A stretch of 64,000 bases of DNA from Minwuiaceae bacterium (lineage in GTDB: Bacteria > Pseudomonadota > Alphaproteobacteria > Minwuiales > Minwuiaceae): NCBI GenBank assembly GCA_028278525.1, contig JANQEE010000013.1:62001-126000 (forward strand). Direction: 5' to 3'. Each line of letters opens with the position of its first letter. Position 1 is the stretch's first letter. Of the stretch, positions 28,102 through 36,019 are shown one piece after another. A program made the position numbers and the translations under genes. The notes under the pieces are model-generated. The model searched no databases, was not told the DNA's origin, and was given only the letters and a program-made list of their open reading frames with translations.

Positions 28102-29142
28102 TCAGGTGCTGGGCCCTGATGTCGGCACGCTGCCTCTCGGCGCGACCGCAGCAGGCCCCGGCGATGGGCGGCGCGGCGGCGTCGGCCGGGTGCCGTTACC
28201 GCCGCCGCCATCGCCGTTGCCGAACAGCTCCTTCGAAATCTGGCCGATGCCGCCAATCGAGCCAATCAGGCTGGAGGCTTCCAGCGGCATCAGCACGACC
28301 TTGGAATTCGGCGCCGCGCCGATATTCTCCAGGGCATCGACGTATTTCTGGGCAACGAAGTAATTGACCGCCTGCATGTCGCCGGATGCGATCGCATCCG
28401 AGACCATCTGCGTTGCTTCGGCCTCGGCCTTGGCCAGACGCTCCCGCGCCTCCGCATCGCGGAAAGCCGCTTCACGCCGGCCCTCGGCTTCCAGCACCGC
28501 GGCCTGCTTCAGGCCTTCCGCGCGCAGGATTTCGGCCGCCCGATCGCCCTCCGCCTCCAGTACCTGAGCGCGTTTTTCCCGTTCCGCCTTCATCTGCCGG
28601 CCCATCGCCTCGACAAGATCCCGCGGCGGCGAAATGTCCCTGATCTCCACCCGGGTCACCTTCACGCCCCAGGGGGTCGTCGCCTCGTCGATCACCGTCA
28701 GCAGGCGAGCATTAATCGCGTCCCGCTGCGACAGAAGCTCGTCCAGGTCCATCGAACCCATCACGGTACGCAGGTTGGTCATGGCCAGATTGAGGCTCGC
28801 GATAGTCAGGTCGCGAACCTCGTAGGCCGCCTTGGCGGCATCGATCACCTGGAAGAACACTACGCCGTCCACCGCCACCATGGCATTGTCCCGCGTAATG
28901 ACCTCCTGCGTCGGCACGTCCAGCACCTGCTCCATCATGTTCATCTTGGCGCCGATTCGGTCGACGACCGGCACGATCAGATGCAGCCCCGGGCGAAGCG
29001 CGCGGGTGTAACGGCCGAACCGCTCGACGGTGAACTCGAAGCCCTGGGGCACCAGTTTGACGCCCATGAAGACAAGAATTACAGCCAGCGCCACAAGGAC
29101 GATGACGAAGACCGAGAATCCCGAAATCACTAAGGCGCCCAT
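28102..29142 (-). CDS. SPFH/stomatin-like membrane protein (QmcA type)
   Basis: Paraslipin-type SPFH protein of 346 residues. N-terminal membrane helix (VFVIVLVALAVILVFMG), SPFH domain about residues 25-190 with VPQGFEFTVERFGRYTRALRP, TRDNAMVAVDGVVFF and RDISPPRDLVEAM, then a long Ala/Glu coiled coil (EREKRAQVLEAEGDRAAEIL) and a Gly/Pro-rich tail after residue 305. It forms oligomeric membrane scaffolds. ATG 29142 with AGGAGA upstream is chosen over a frame open from 29232. Operon with nfeD. Confidence 0.9.
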   Translation of the reverse strand: MGALVISGFSVFVIVLVALAVILVFMGVKLVPQGFEFTVERFGRYTRALRPGLHLIVPVVDRIGAKMNMMEQVLDVPTQEVITRDNAMVAVDGVVFFQVIDAAKAAYEVRDLTIASLNLAMTNLRTVMGSMDLDELLSQRDAINARLLTVIDEATTPWGVKVTRVEIRDISPPRDLVEAMGRQMKAEREKRAQVLEAEGDRAAEILRAEGLKQAAVLEAEGRREAAFRDAEARERLAKAEAEATQMVSDAIASGDMQAVNYFVAQKYVDALENIGAAPNSKVVLMPLEASSLIGSIGGIGQISKELFGNGDGGGGNGTRPTPPRRPSPGPAAVAPRGSVPTSGPST

Positions 29143-29198
29143 ATCGGATCTCCTTTTAACAAAATTGTCGGGAGTGTTTCCCACGGCAGGTAAGCATT

Positions 29199-29225
29199 GG
29201 GTAAATATGGTAGCTGTATTTACCC
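29199..29225. promoter_or_regulatory. Inverted repeat GGGTAAATA-N9-TATTTACCC
   Basis: Perfect 9-base inverted repeat with a 9-base spacer, centred in the 141-base gap between the divergent SPFH and HTH genes. It ends 58 bases before the HTH start and begins 57 bases before the SPFH start. The half-site length and spacing (about 18 bases centre to centre) fit a dimeric helix-turn-helix repressor, so autoregulation by the adjacent protein is plausible. Confidence 0.65.
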
Positions 29226-29283
29226 GCTGCACGCGGAATTTTCGCCTGATTTTCCGACGCTACGGTATTGAAGGGTGTTACAT

Positions 29284-29775
29284 ATGCCAAAACAAAGCCG
29301 AATTCACTCGTTTCTGCCGCGAACCTATGGCGACCTGAAAGCAGCGGTCGCCGCCCTGATCCACGGCGCCGGCGGCGAGACGCAGGCGGCGGGCCATTGC
29401 CGGGTCGGCAAGAGCATGCTGTCCGACTACGCCAATCCGAATCGCGATTCCGTGCATATGCCGGTGGACGTTGTATTGCAACTCGAGCGTGCGGCAGGCC
29501 ACAGAGCCGTCACGGAGCATCTCGCCGCGGCGCACGACTGTGTCCTGGTCCAATTGCCGAGCCGGCCGTCCAGCGACATCGCGTGGTACCGGCGGCTGGC
29601 CCAAATGGGCAAGGAAGCCGGAGACGTCTTCGAAAAAGCGGAAAACGTCCTGGCGGAGTCCGGCGACATCGACAGCGAAACGGCGCCCCATTTGCTTCAA
29701 GAAGTCGACGAACTGCTGGCGGTCGTCGCCGAACTGCGCGCAGCAGTGCGCGGCCGTCTTACCGATGGGGCTTAG
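29284..29775 (+). CDS. Phage CII-like helix-turn-helix protein
   Basis: Protein of 163 residues. Residues 12-75 look like a lambda-repressor/CII-type HTH region: LKAAVAALIHGAGGETQAAG, then HCRVGKSMLSDYANPN, with DVVLQLERAAGHRAVTEHLA after it. The C-terminal half is helical (DVFEKAENVLAESGDIDSET...LLQEVDELLAVVAELRAAV) and may oligomerise. It resembles the phage regulatory CII family found as single genes in alphaproteobacteria. No phage genes are nearby, so it is probably a domesticated regulator. ATG 29284 has AAGGG 8 bases upstream; GTG 29275 would add three residues. Confidence 0.6.
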   Translation: MPKQSRIHSFLPRTYGDLKAAVAALIHGAGGETQAAGHCRVGKSMLSDYANPNRDSVHMPVDVVLQLERAAGHRAVTEHLAAAHDCVLVQLPSRPSSDIAWYRRLAQMGKEAGDVFEKAENVLAESGDIDSETAPHLLQEVDELLAVVAELRAAVRGRLTDGA

Positions 29776-30238
29776 GGCGAAAAGCACGTATCCTTGCTTC
29801 CGCCTCGGTAATCTGGGACTTCGTCATGTCCCCGGCCACTTCGCGCTGCCGCTCTTCGGCCCACGCGCGCCCCTGAACGGCCGCCAATCCAAGCCACTTG
29901 TAGGCCTCCACAAGATCGCGCTCTAGGCCCAATCCCCGCGCCGTCAGATCACCCAGATTGAGTTGGGCGCTGGCGTCGCCTCTATCGGCCGCGGCCCGAT
30001 ACAACCGCGCAGCTTCGGTCAGATCCAGCGCCACGTAGGTACCGGTTCTGTATAGACCGGCCAAAGCCAACTGAGACGACGGGTCCCCGGCCTCCGCGAG
30101 GCCACGCCAGATACGGACCGCTTCCGGGTAGTCGCCCGCATCGAAGGCCTTCAATCCATCGGCCAGCGTCTCGCCCAAAGCCGGCGGAACAGTCAGCCAG
30201 GAAACAACCAGAATCGTGACAAATTTACGGCACCGCAT
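29759..30238 (-). CDS. Secreted Sel1-repeat protein
   Basis: Protein of 159 residues with a Sec signal peptide (FVTILVVSWLTVPPALGE) and about three Sel1-like repeats: DAGDYPEAVRIWRGLAEAGD, LALAGLYRTGTYVALDLTEA and LNLGDLTARGLGLERDLVEA followed by YKWLGLAAVQG. Such periplasmic helical-repeat proteins mediate protein contacts. The 3' end overlaps the convergent HTH gene by 17 bases. No function can be assigned. Confidence 0.78.
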   Translation of the reverse strand: MRCRKFVTILVVSWLTVPPALGETLADGLKAFDAGDYPEAVRIWRGLAEAGDPSSQLALAGLYRTGTYVALDLTEAARLYRAAADRGDASAQLNLGDLTARGLGLERDLVEAYKWLGLAAVQGRAWAEERQREVAGDMTKSQITEAEARIRAFRPKPHR

Positions 30239-30614
30239 ACCCCGACTTTAACCCAAATCACGCAGTTTTCGGCCCATCGGCAAAATCGCACAAGGTCAAA
30301 GCGGAATCGCAGCGCCGCAAGGGTCCTCATTTGTGGCAAAAAAGGGCTCGGAAATCGTAACGGTTGACGTGAGCATGGTAAATTTTGATGCTGCTGCCTT
30401 TGATTCAGTCTCGGATCAAAGAATCATGAGCGTTAGTGTCTAGGAGTTTTATTCGGTTTTTCGGACGCGGTTGCAGCTTGAGAGTCCGTTCGAGATTTTT
30501 TAAGCATTTATTTAATCGGTATGAACATAAGGTTTAACTGGCGCAACTCTTGGATTCGTCCGGGTCGGTATTGCGCTAAACAGGCTATCGAATGCAAGGA
30601 TCGTTGCTGATCTT
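30239..30614. promoter_or_regulatory. 376-base AT-richer intergenic region with five GANTC sites
   Basis: This gap separates the Sel1 gene (minus) from a GT4 gene (plus) and is visibly richer in A and T than its surroundings. It has five GANTC sites: 30304-30308, 30402-30406, 30421-30425, 30482-30486 and 30553-30557. A TTGACG (30364-30369) and a direct repeat TTTAA-N7-TTTAA (30499-30515) also occur. No open frame of note, tRNA or strong hairpin was seen. It is the longest non-coding stretch in the window. Confidence 0.5.
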
Positions 30615-31808
30615 ATGAAAGTTCTAATGCCTTGTTACGAATTTCCGCCGCTCGGTGGCGGCGGGGCCAAGGTGGTCGACGGCCTCTCGTCGGAACTCGT
30701 GCGCCAGGGCCACCAGGTCGATATCGTAACCATGGGCTTCCGAGATCTGCCTCGTTACGAGGAAGTAAACGGCGTCAAGGTGTATCGTGTCCCTTGCCTG
30801 CGGCGCAGTGAAGCGATCTGCTCGCCGCTGGAAATGATCACCTACATCGTATCCGCCTTCTTCAAGGTGCTGAAACTGAGCGCCAGCGGCCGGTACGACA
30901 TCATTCATCCGCACTTCATCTTTCCGGACGGCATCACGCTGTTGCTGCTCAAGCTGCTGAAAGCAAAGCGCTACATCGTCACGGCGCACGGATCCGACGT
31001 GCCGGGCTACAACCCGGACCGCTTTAAGCTGATGCATGTTCTGCTGGCGCCATTCTGGAAAATGACTGTACGCAACGCGGATTCGATCGTTTGCCCGTCG
31101 GAGTCTCTGCGCGAGCGTATCGTGCGTGCCTGCGCCTCGGCCAGAACCTGCCTCATACCGAACGGTTTCGATATCGATCGACTCACCGGAAAGAAGCCCA
31201 AGCAGAAGCGTATCCTGGTCGTATCCCGCATGTTCGAACGCAAGGGCGTTCAGTATTTTCTGAAGGCGCTGGCCGGTCTGGACCTCCAGCACGAGATCCA
31301 TGTCGTCGGCGACGGCCCCTACCTTCCGGAACTGCGCAAAATGGCGGAACAGGACGGGGTCGACGTCAAATTCTGGGGCTGGGTCGATAACGAGGCCCCA
31401 GAACTGGCCGACCTCTATGAAACGTCGGAGATATTCGTCTTTACATCGGAGGCCGAGAATTTCCCGATCGTGCTGCTGGAGGCAATGGCCGCGGGATCGG
31501 CCATCATCACGACCGACGGTACCGGATGCGCCGAGGTCGTCGGCGATACCGGACGTCTCGTCGAACCGAAGAACTCCCTGGCAATCCGGGAAGCCCTCGC
31601 CGAGCTGATCGGCAATCCGGAACGTTGCCGCAACATGGGCCAGGCCGCGCGGCGCCGACTGGAGGACAATTTCTCATGGCGGTCCGTGGCGCAGCGCTAC
31701 GTCGAGCTATACACGTCGCGTGACAGGCTCGTCCATGAAACGACCGAGCCATCGGCCGACTTAATGCCGCCGCCGGTTCATCAGCACGAAAACAGCTCGT
31801 CGCGATAA
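30615..31808 (+). CDS. Family 4 glycosyltransferase
   Basis: GT-B-fold glycosyltransferase of 397 residues, retaining family GT4. N-terminal acceptor domain begins MKVLMPCYEFPPLGGGGAKV with the glycine-rich loop. The C-terminal donor domain has VVSRMFERKGVQYFLKALAG, HVVGDGPYLPELRKMAEQDG and the EX7E motif in SEAENFPIVLLEAMAAG. It probably acts in surface polysaccharide or glycolipid synthesis, but it stands alone, so the product is unknown. A strong terminator follows 2 bases after the stop. Confidence 0.88.
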   Translation: MKVLMPCYEFPPLGGGGAKVVDGLSSELVRQGHQVDIVTMGFRDLPRYEEVNGVKVYRVPCLRRSEAICSPLEMITYIVSAFFKVLKLSASGRYDIIHPHFIFPDGITLLLLKLLKAKRYIVTAHGSDVPGYNPDRFKLMHVLLAPFWKMTVRNADSIVCPSESLRERIVRACASARTCLIPNGFDIDRLTGKKPKQKRILVVSRMFERKGVQYFLKALAGLDLQHEIHVVGDGPYLPELRKMAEQDGVDVKFWGWVDNEAPELADLYETSEIFVFTSEAENFPIVLLEAMAAGSAIITTDGTGCAEVVGDTGRLVEPKNSLAIREALAELIGNPERCRNMGQAARRRLEDNFSWRSVAQRYVELYTSRDRLVHETTEPSADLMPPPVHQHENSSSR

Positions 31809-31810
31809 AA

Positions 31811-31834
31811 AAGGGGGCTTTGAGCCCCCTTTTT
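31811..31834. terminator. Bidirectional intrinsic terminator
   Basis: Perfect 9-base stem AAGGGGGCT-TTG-AGCCCCCTT with a run of T after it on the plus strand and a run of A (T on the minus strand) before it. It sits between the convergent GT4 and peroxiredoxin genes and should end both transcripts. Confidence 0.93.
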
Positions 31835-31859
31835 CTTGGTCTGATTCAATCGTCTAGAA

Positions 31860-32342
31860 TTAGAGCTGATTCAGCATGTATTCCGCGCTGGATACCTCGA
31901 ACGCGCCCGGCGCCTCGATATTCAGTTCCGTCACCGTGCCGTCATCGACGATCATGGAAAAACGCTGTGAACGCGTGCCCAAACCAAAACCGGACCCGTC
32001 GAGTTCCAGGCCCAACGCCTTGGCGAACTCGCCATTGCCGTCGCCCAACATGCGCACTTTATCGCCGACGTTCTGATCCTTGCCCCATGCGCCCATAACG
32101 AATGCGTCGTTGACCGACATGCAAACGATGCTGTCCACGCCTTTCGCCTTGATGCCATCGGCGTTCTTTACGAACCCCGGCAGATGCTTGGCCGAACAGG
32201 TCGGTGTAAAAGCACCTGGTACGGAGAACAAAGCGACTTTCTGACCCTTGAACAGATCCGCCGTGCTGACCGGCGCCGGCCCATCGCCCGTCATTTCCAT
32301 CATTGTCGCTTGCGGAATCTTATCTCCAACTTTGATCGTCAT
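31860..32342 (-). CDS. Peroxiredoxin (Prx5 type)
   Basis: Peroxiredoxin of 160 residues in the AhpC/TSA Prx5 subgroup, which reduces hydroperoxides. The peroxidatic cysteine is C49 in PGAFTPTCSAKHLPGF; a second Cys lies in DSIVCMSVNDAFVM. RSQRFSMIVDDG supplies the conserved Arg. ATG 32342 is preceded by GAGGGAG. Located between the terminator and a DsbD-like gene, all minus strand. Confidence 0.92.
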   Translation of the reverse strand: MTIKVGDKIPQATMMEMTGDGPAPVSTADLFKGQKVALFSVPGAFTPTCSAKHLPGFVKNADGIKAKGVDSIVCMSVNDAFVMGAWGKDQNVGDKVRMLGDGNGEFAKALGLELDGSGFGLGTRSQRFSMIVDDGTVTELNIEAPGAFEVSSAEYMLNQL

Positions 32343-32467
32343 GGCTCCCTCGATAGTCTGAAGTTGCGCCGGCATTCGCCGGCCGATGATTGGTTAAGAC
32401 ATACCTCCCGGACATAGGTGGATATGCGGCCAGAGTCCAGCCCGGTCCCGCTGCGCCACCTCCTTTG

Positions 32468-33322
32468 TCAGGGCTTCGGCACCGCGACCACAGTGCGCTC
32501 GACTGCCCGGGCGCCGTCAATCAGCGTCACCGTCAGAGGCACCCCGGCCAGCGGTTTCCCCGACTTCCCGGCATCGACATGAATCCGAAACCCCGCCCGC
32601 CGGCCGCCATCGGACAGGGTCAATTCGGGTCGACCGAAAGCGTACCGCCCCGGCGCTTCCACCAGCATGTCCGGTAGCCCGAAGGGGCGATCCGCGGTAA
32701 CCGAGACGAGCAGGACCTGGTCGCGGCCGACACCGCCGGCGCTGACGCTGTCGATTTCGAAATGTTTATCGGGCGCGCGCGTCGGCACCTCCATGGCATA
32801 GCGCGCGATGGTCGAGGCATGCGGCGTCGATTGCGGCGGGCCGGCCGGCAGGTCCAGCACCAGTTCCTCATCGTGGGGAACGCAGATATTGGAGCAGACT
32901 GCATAACGGATACCCAGGCGGAACGTCGCCGCCTCGCCCGCCTTCGCAAGCCGCGCCCTGACCGGCAGCACCACCGTATCCTCGTAGCCGAATGTCTCGA
33001 GCCCATAGAACTGAAACCGGCTTGGCGCGGGCCAATCGACGGGCGCGTCGGCCAAGTTTGCCGAGGCGGACCAGTCGAAATGTGGCGGAATTCCAGCATC
33101 TCCCGGGCTGCGCCAATAGATCTTCCATCCCGGCTGCAGCCGGAACTCCAGGCCCAGTTGAACATCCTTGCCGTCGCCAACGGTGCTCTGGGCCGAGATC
33201 AACCTCAGCCGGCTGTGATCCGTCTCCTGCCATGGAGAAGCGGCCGTATCCGCATATGCGGGAACCGCCACGGCGAGCGTCAGCAGCGCCCCAATCACCC
33301 CACCGGACCACTTAGCGATCAT
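32468..33322 (-). CDS. Periplasmic DsbD N-terminal-like (DsbC/DsbD alpha) domain protein
   Basis: Secreted protein of about 284 residues. The signal peptide IGALLTLAVAVPAYA is followed by a domain like the N-terminal part of ScsB/DsbD: LQPGWKIYWRSPGDAGIPPH, FQFYGLETFGYEDTVVLPV and the redox-type pair in YAVCSNICVPHDEELVL (CxxxC). In ScsB and DsbD this domain relays electrons to periplasmic partners, but here the membrane and thioredoxin domains are absent. The frame is open to 33400; ATG 33322 is preferred because the signal peptide starts there. Partner reductant unknown. Confidence 0.78.
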   Translation of the reverse strand: MIAKWSGGVIGALLTLAVAVPAYADTAASPWQETDHSRLRLISAQSTVGDGKDVQLGLEFRLQPGWKIYWRSPGDAGIPPHFDWSASANLADAPVDWPAPSRFQFYGLETFGYEDTVVLPVRARLAKAGEAATFRLGIRYAVCSNICVPHDEELVLDLPAGPPQSTPHASTIARYAMEVPTRAPDKHFEIDSVSAGGVGRDQVLLVSVTADRPFGLPDMLVEAPGRYAFGRPELTLSDGGRRAGFRIHVDAGKSGKPLAGVPLTVTLIDGARAVERTVVAVPKP

Positions 33323-33440
33323 CGTTTCGAACCATGCAGTCAATCCGACCCCGGAATATAGGCCGACAATCTTTCTCAATAACCTCTTCCGGCCCTTCAA
33401 TTCATAACAATCGCGTCATATCGCCGGACTGTTAACCAAA

Positions 33441-33485
33441 CCGACAATCGTGAAAAACGTGATCGCGAAACGATCACATTGTCGG
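33441..33485. promoter_or_regulatory. Composite palindrome upstream of yqgE
   Basis: Inner inverted repeat GTGATCG-CGAAA-CGATCAC (33459-33477) nested in an outer pair CCGACAAT (33441-33448) and ATTGTCGG (33478-33485). The left side has a 10-base bulge between the two arms and the right side has none. It lies in the 210-base divergent gap, 47 bases before yqgE. It could be a structured 5' UTR, a small RNA hairpin or an operator. Confidence 0.55.
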
Positions 33486-33532
33486 CCGTCAGCCTTGTAT
33501 TGCGGGGCTGATGGATACATTCTGTAGGTATC

Positions 33533-34099
33533 ATGTCCGATGAAAACGGATACCTCGAAGGACAACTTTTGATCGCCATGCCGAGCATGAGCGATCCTCG
33601 GTTCGAGCGTACGGTCATTTATCTGTGCGCCCATTCATCGTCAGGCGCGATGGGCTTGGTCGTTAATAAGCCTTTGGAAAATATAACATTCCCCGAGCTT
33701 ACCGGACAACTCGGCATCGAAGACGTGCCGGAGCGCAGCGATATCCGTGTGCAGTTCGGCGGGCCGGTGGAAACCGGCCGTGGTTTCGTGCTGCATTCGC
33801 CGGACTATGCCCGGGAGGCCACGGCGATCGTCGGGGACGAAGTCGCCCTTACCGCGACGGTCGACGTGCTCAGGGCTCTGGCGACCGGAGAAGGCCCGAA
33901 TCGAGCGATACTGGCGCTTGGCTACGCCGGATGGGCACCGGGGCAGTTGGAGGACGAGATCCAGCGCAACGGCTGGCTGCACAGCGAAGCCGACAACGAT
34001 CTGGTGTTCGGCGAAGAGCTGGAGAAGAAGTGGCCCAACGCGGTCAGTAAGCTTGGGATCGATCCAAGCCTGCTGTCCTTGGACGCCGGGCACGCCTGA
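33533..34099 (+). CDS. YqgE/AlgH (UPF0301) family protein
   Basis: Protein of 188 residues of the YqgE/AlgH family: [20 protein letters not shown] at the start, [19 protein letters not shown], the [15 protein letters not shown] segment and [16 protein letters not shown]. The family is widespread and of unresolved function; AlgH was named as an alginate regulator in Pseudomonas. The convergent GNAT gene ends 10 bases away. Confidence 0.93.
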   Translation: MSDENGYLEGQLLIAMPSMSDPRFERTVIYLCAHSSSGAMGLVVNKPLENITFPELTGQLGIEDVPERSDIRVQFGGPVETGRGFVLHSPDYAREATAIVGDEVALTATVDVLRALATGEGPNRAILALGYAGWAPGQLEDEIQRNGWLHSEADNDLVFGEELEKKWPNAVSKLGIDPSLLSLDAGHA

Positions 34100-34109
34100 G
34101 CGAACCGAC

Positions 34110-34727
34110 TCAGGACCGCTTGGTCGCGATGGCCTTTTCGGTGTAGGTCGGCCGCGGGTCGGAATTCAGCAAGGCAAACAGCAGGTGGTCGCGCCAGGCG
34201 CCGTTGATGCAGAGATACTCCCTGGCGTAGCCCTCTTCCGTAAACCCGCATTTGCGCAACAGATCCTGGCTCGGTTGGTTCTGCGGCAGGCAGGCCGCTT
34301 CCAGCCGATGCATGCCAAGCTCCCCGAACACCCACGGGATCATGGCGCAGAGCGCCTCGTGCATGTATCCGCTTCGCGCGAACGGTTTGCCGATCCAATA
34401 GCCGGTCGCGCAGGCTTGCGTTACGCCGCGGCGCAGATTGCTCAACGTGATTCCGCCAAGCAGCGTGCTGGCCTCGCGATCGAAAATGAAGAACGCGTAG
34501 CCGGCATCGTCGCGCGCATCCTGGGCATAGCGTTTCATGCGCCGCCGGAAGGCTGACCGCGACAGGGCGTCGGCCGGCCAAGTCGGCTCCCACGGCGTCA
34601 GGAATTCCCTGCTTTCGGCCCGTAGGCGCGCCCAGTTGGTCCAATCGGACAGTTGCGGCGGACGCAGATAGATCCGCGTGGAATCGAGCACGGGGCCGGG
34701 AACGATCAGCGATAATCTATCGAGCAT
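34110..34727 (-). CDS. GNAT acetyltransferase, RimJ/RimL type
   Basis: N-acetyltransferase of 205 residues. N-terminal TRIYLRPPQLSDWTNWARLR, acetyl-CoA-binding region GYWIGKPFARSGYMHEALCA and the C-terminal RLEAACLPQNQPSQDLLRKC with GFTEEGYAREYL match RimJ-like ribosomal-protein alanine acetyltransferases. The substrate is inferred only. It is the last gene of the long minus-strand oxidase-thrC-M16 block, an order seen in other alphaproteobacteria. Confidence 0.88.
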   Translation of the reverse strand: MLDRLSLIVPGPVLDSTRIYLRPPQLSDWTNWARLRAESREFLTPWEPTWPADALSRSAFRRRMKRYAQDARDDAGYAFFIFDREASTLLGGITLSNLRRGVTQACATGYWIGKPFARSGYMHEALCAMIPWVFGELGMHRLEAACLPQNQPSQDLLRKCGFTEEGYAREYLCINGAWRDHLLFALLNSDPRPTYTEKAIATKRS

Positions 34728-34759
34728 ACTGCGTTACCGCCCTAGCGCGGCTTGGTGAG

Positions 34760-36019
34760 TCAGCCGAATCTTGCCGCGATACTGTCGTAACTTTCAAGCC
34801 CGCCCACCGGACCGATCGCGGCCACCGCGGGGCGTCCCGACTCGATCAGCCTGGCCGCCGCCTGGGCAACCGCGCCGGCATCGACCGCATTCACCCTGTC
34901 CATGACTTCCTGCGTGGAGAGCGGCCTGCCGAAAATATGCATCTGCCTGCCGATCTGTTCGATCCGCGCGGTTGGGCTCTCCAGTGACATGAACAGGCCG
35001 GCCTTGAATTGCGCACGCGCGCGGCCGATCTCTTCGCCGCCGACGTGGCCGGCCACTTTCGCCACTTCGCCGCAGAGCACCGGCACCAGTTCGTCCAGGT
35101 GATCGGGGCTTGTGCCCGCGTAGATCCCGAACATGCCGCCGTCGACATAGGCCGAGGCAAAACTGAAGACGGAATAGGCCAGGCCGCGTTTCTCTCGGAT
35201 TTCCTGGAACAGCCGGGACGACATGCCGCCGCCCAAGACCGTCGCCAGCACCTGGAGCGGATAAAAATCGTCATCGTGGTATGACACCGCGTCGAACCCA
35301 AGCGCCAGGTGCACCTGTTCCAGGCTGCGCCCCTCGCGCCGGTCCCCACCGCTCCAAACCGCGGCTTCCGGAACCACCTCAACCGCCGCCTCCAGTTTGT
35401 CGAAGGCCCGGTCGGCGAGCGCCACCACCGTATCGTGATCGACGGCGCCGGACACCGCGAGCACCATGCGCGGACCGCGGTAGTGAAGTTTCATGTAGCG
35501 GTTGAGGTCCTCGCGGGCGTAGCTGGCGACGCGCTCGGAGGTACCGAGAATGGAGCGTCCGAGCGGCTGTTCCGCGTAAGCGATTTCCTGCAGCCAGTCG
35601 AAGACGATGTCGTCGGGCGTGTCGTGCGCCTGAGCGATCTCCTGGATTACCACCTCTCGCTCGCGCGCCAGCTCGGCTTCCTCGAACGTCGAGTTCTGCA
35701 AGATGTCCGCCAGAATATCGAGCGCCAAGGGCATGTCGTCTTTCAACACCCGGGCGTAGTAGGCCGTGTGCTCGCGGCCGGTATAGGCGTTGAGATGCCC
35801 GCCGACGGCCTCGATCTCCTCGGCGATGGCGCGCGCGTCTCGGCGCTCCGTGCCCTTGAAAGCCATATGCTCAAGCAGGTGGGCCACGCCGTTCTGAGCA
35901 ACGGTTTCGTGCCGGGCGCCGGCGTCGACCCAGATACCAACGGCTGCCGTCTCCAGGTGATCGATGCGGTCCGTTACGACACGCAGGCCGTTATCCAACG
36001 TCGTTATATTCACATTCAT
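34760..36019 (-). CDS. M16 family metallopeptidase (processing-peptidase like)
   Basis: Pitrilysin-family zinc peptidase of 419 residues. The inverted zinc motif is HLLEH (residues 47-51), with the distal Glu in AREREVVIQEI near residue 125. RIDHLETAAVGIWVDAGARHE and the Gly-rich loop VLGGGMSSRLFQEIREKRGL are the same as in the mitochondrial processing peptidase beta subunit and its bacterial relatives. Overlaps the thrC stop as ATGA, so translation is coupled. Confidence 0.93.
   Translation of the reverse strand: MNVNITTLDNGLRVVTDRIDHLETAAVGIWVDAGARHETVAQNGVAHLLEHMAFKGTERRDARAIAEEIEAVGGHLNAYTGREHTAYYARVLKDDMPLALDILADILQNSTFEEAELAREREVVIQEIAQAHDTPDDIVFDWLQEIAYAEQPLGRSILGTSERVASYAREDLNRYMKLHYRGPRMVLAVSGAVDHDTVVALADRAFDKLEAAVEVVPEAAVWSGGDRREGRSLEQVHLALGFDAVSYHDDDFYPLQVLATVLGGGMSSRLFQEIREKRGLAYSVFSFASAYVDGGMFGIYAGTSPDHLDELVPVLCGEVAKVAGHVGGEEIGRARAQFKAGLFMSLESPTARIEQIGRQMHIFGRPLSTQEVMDRVNAVDAGAVAQAAARLIESGRPAVAAIGPVGGLESYDSIAARFG

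Noticed and set aside
29284-29775. CII-like gene as evidence of a prophage
   Set aside because: No integrase, structural or lysis genes or attachment-site repeats flank it; the neighbours are ordinary chromosomal genes.
30499-30515. CtrA-like site TTAA...TTAA upstream of the GT4 gene
   Set aside because: The spacer between the TTAA halves is 8 bases, not the 7 of the CtrA consensus, so it was not called as a CtrA box.
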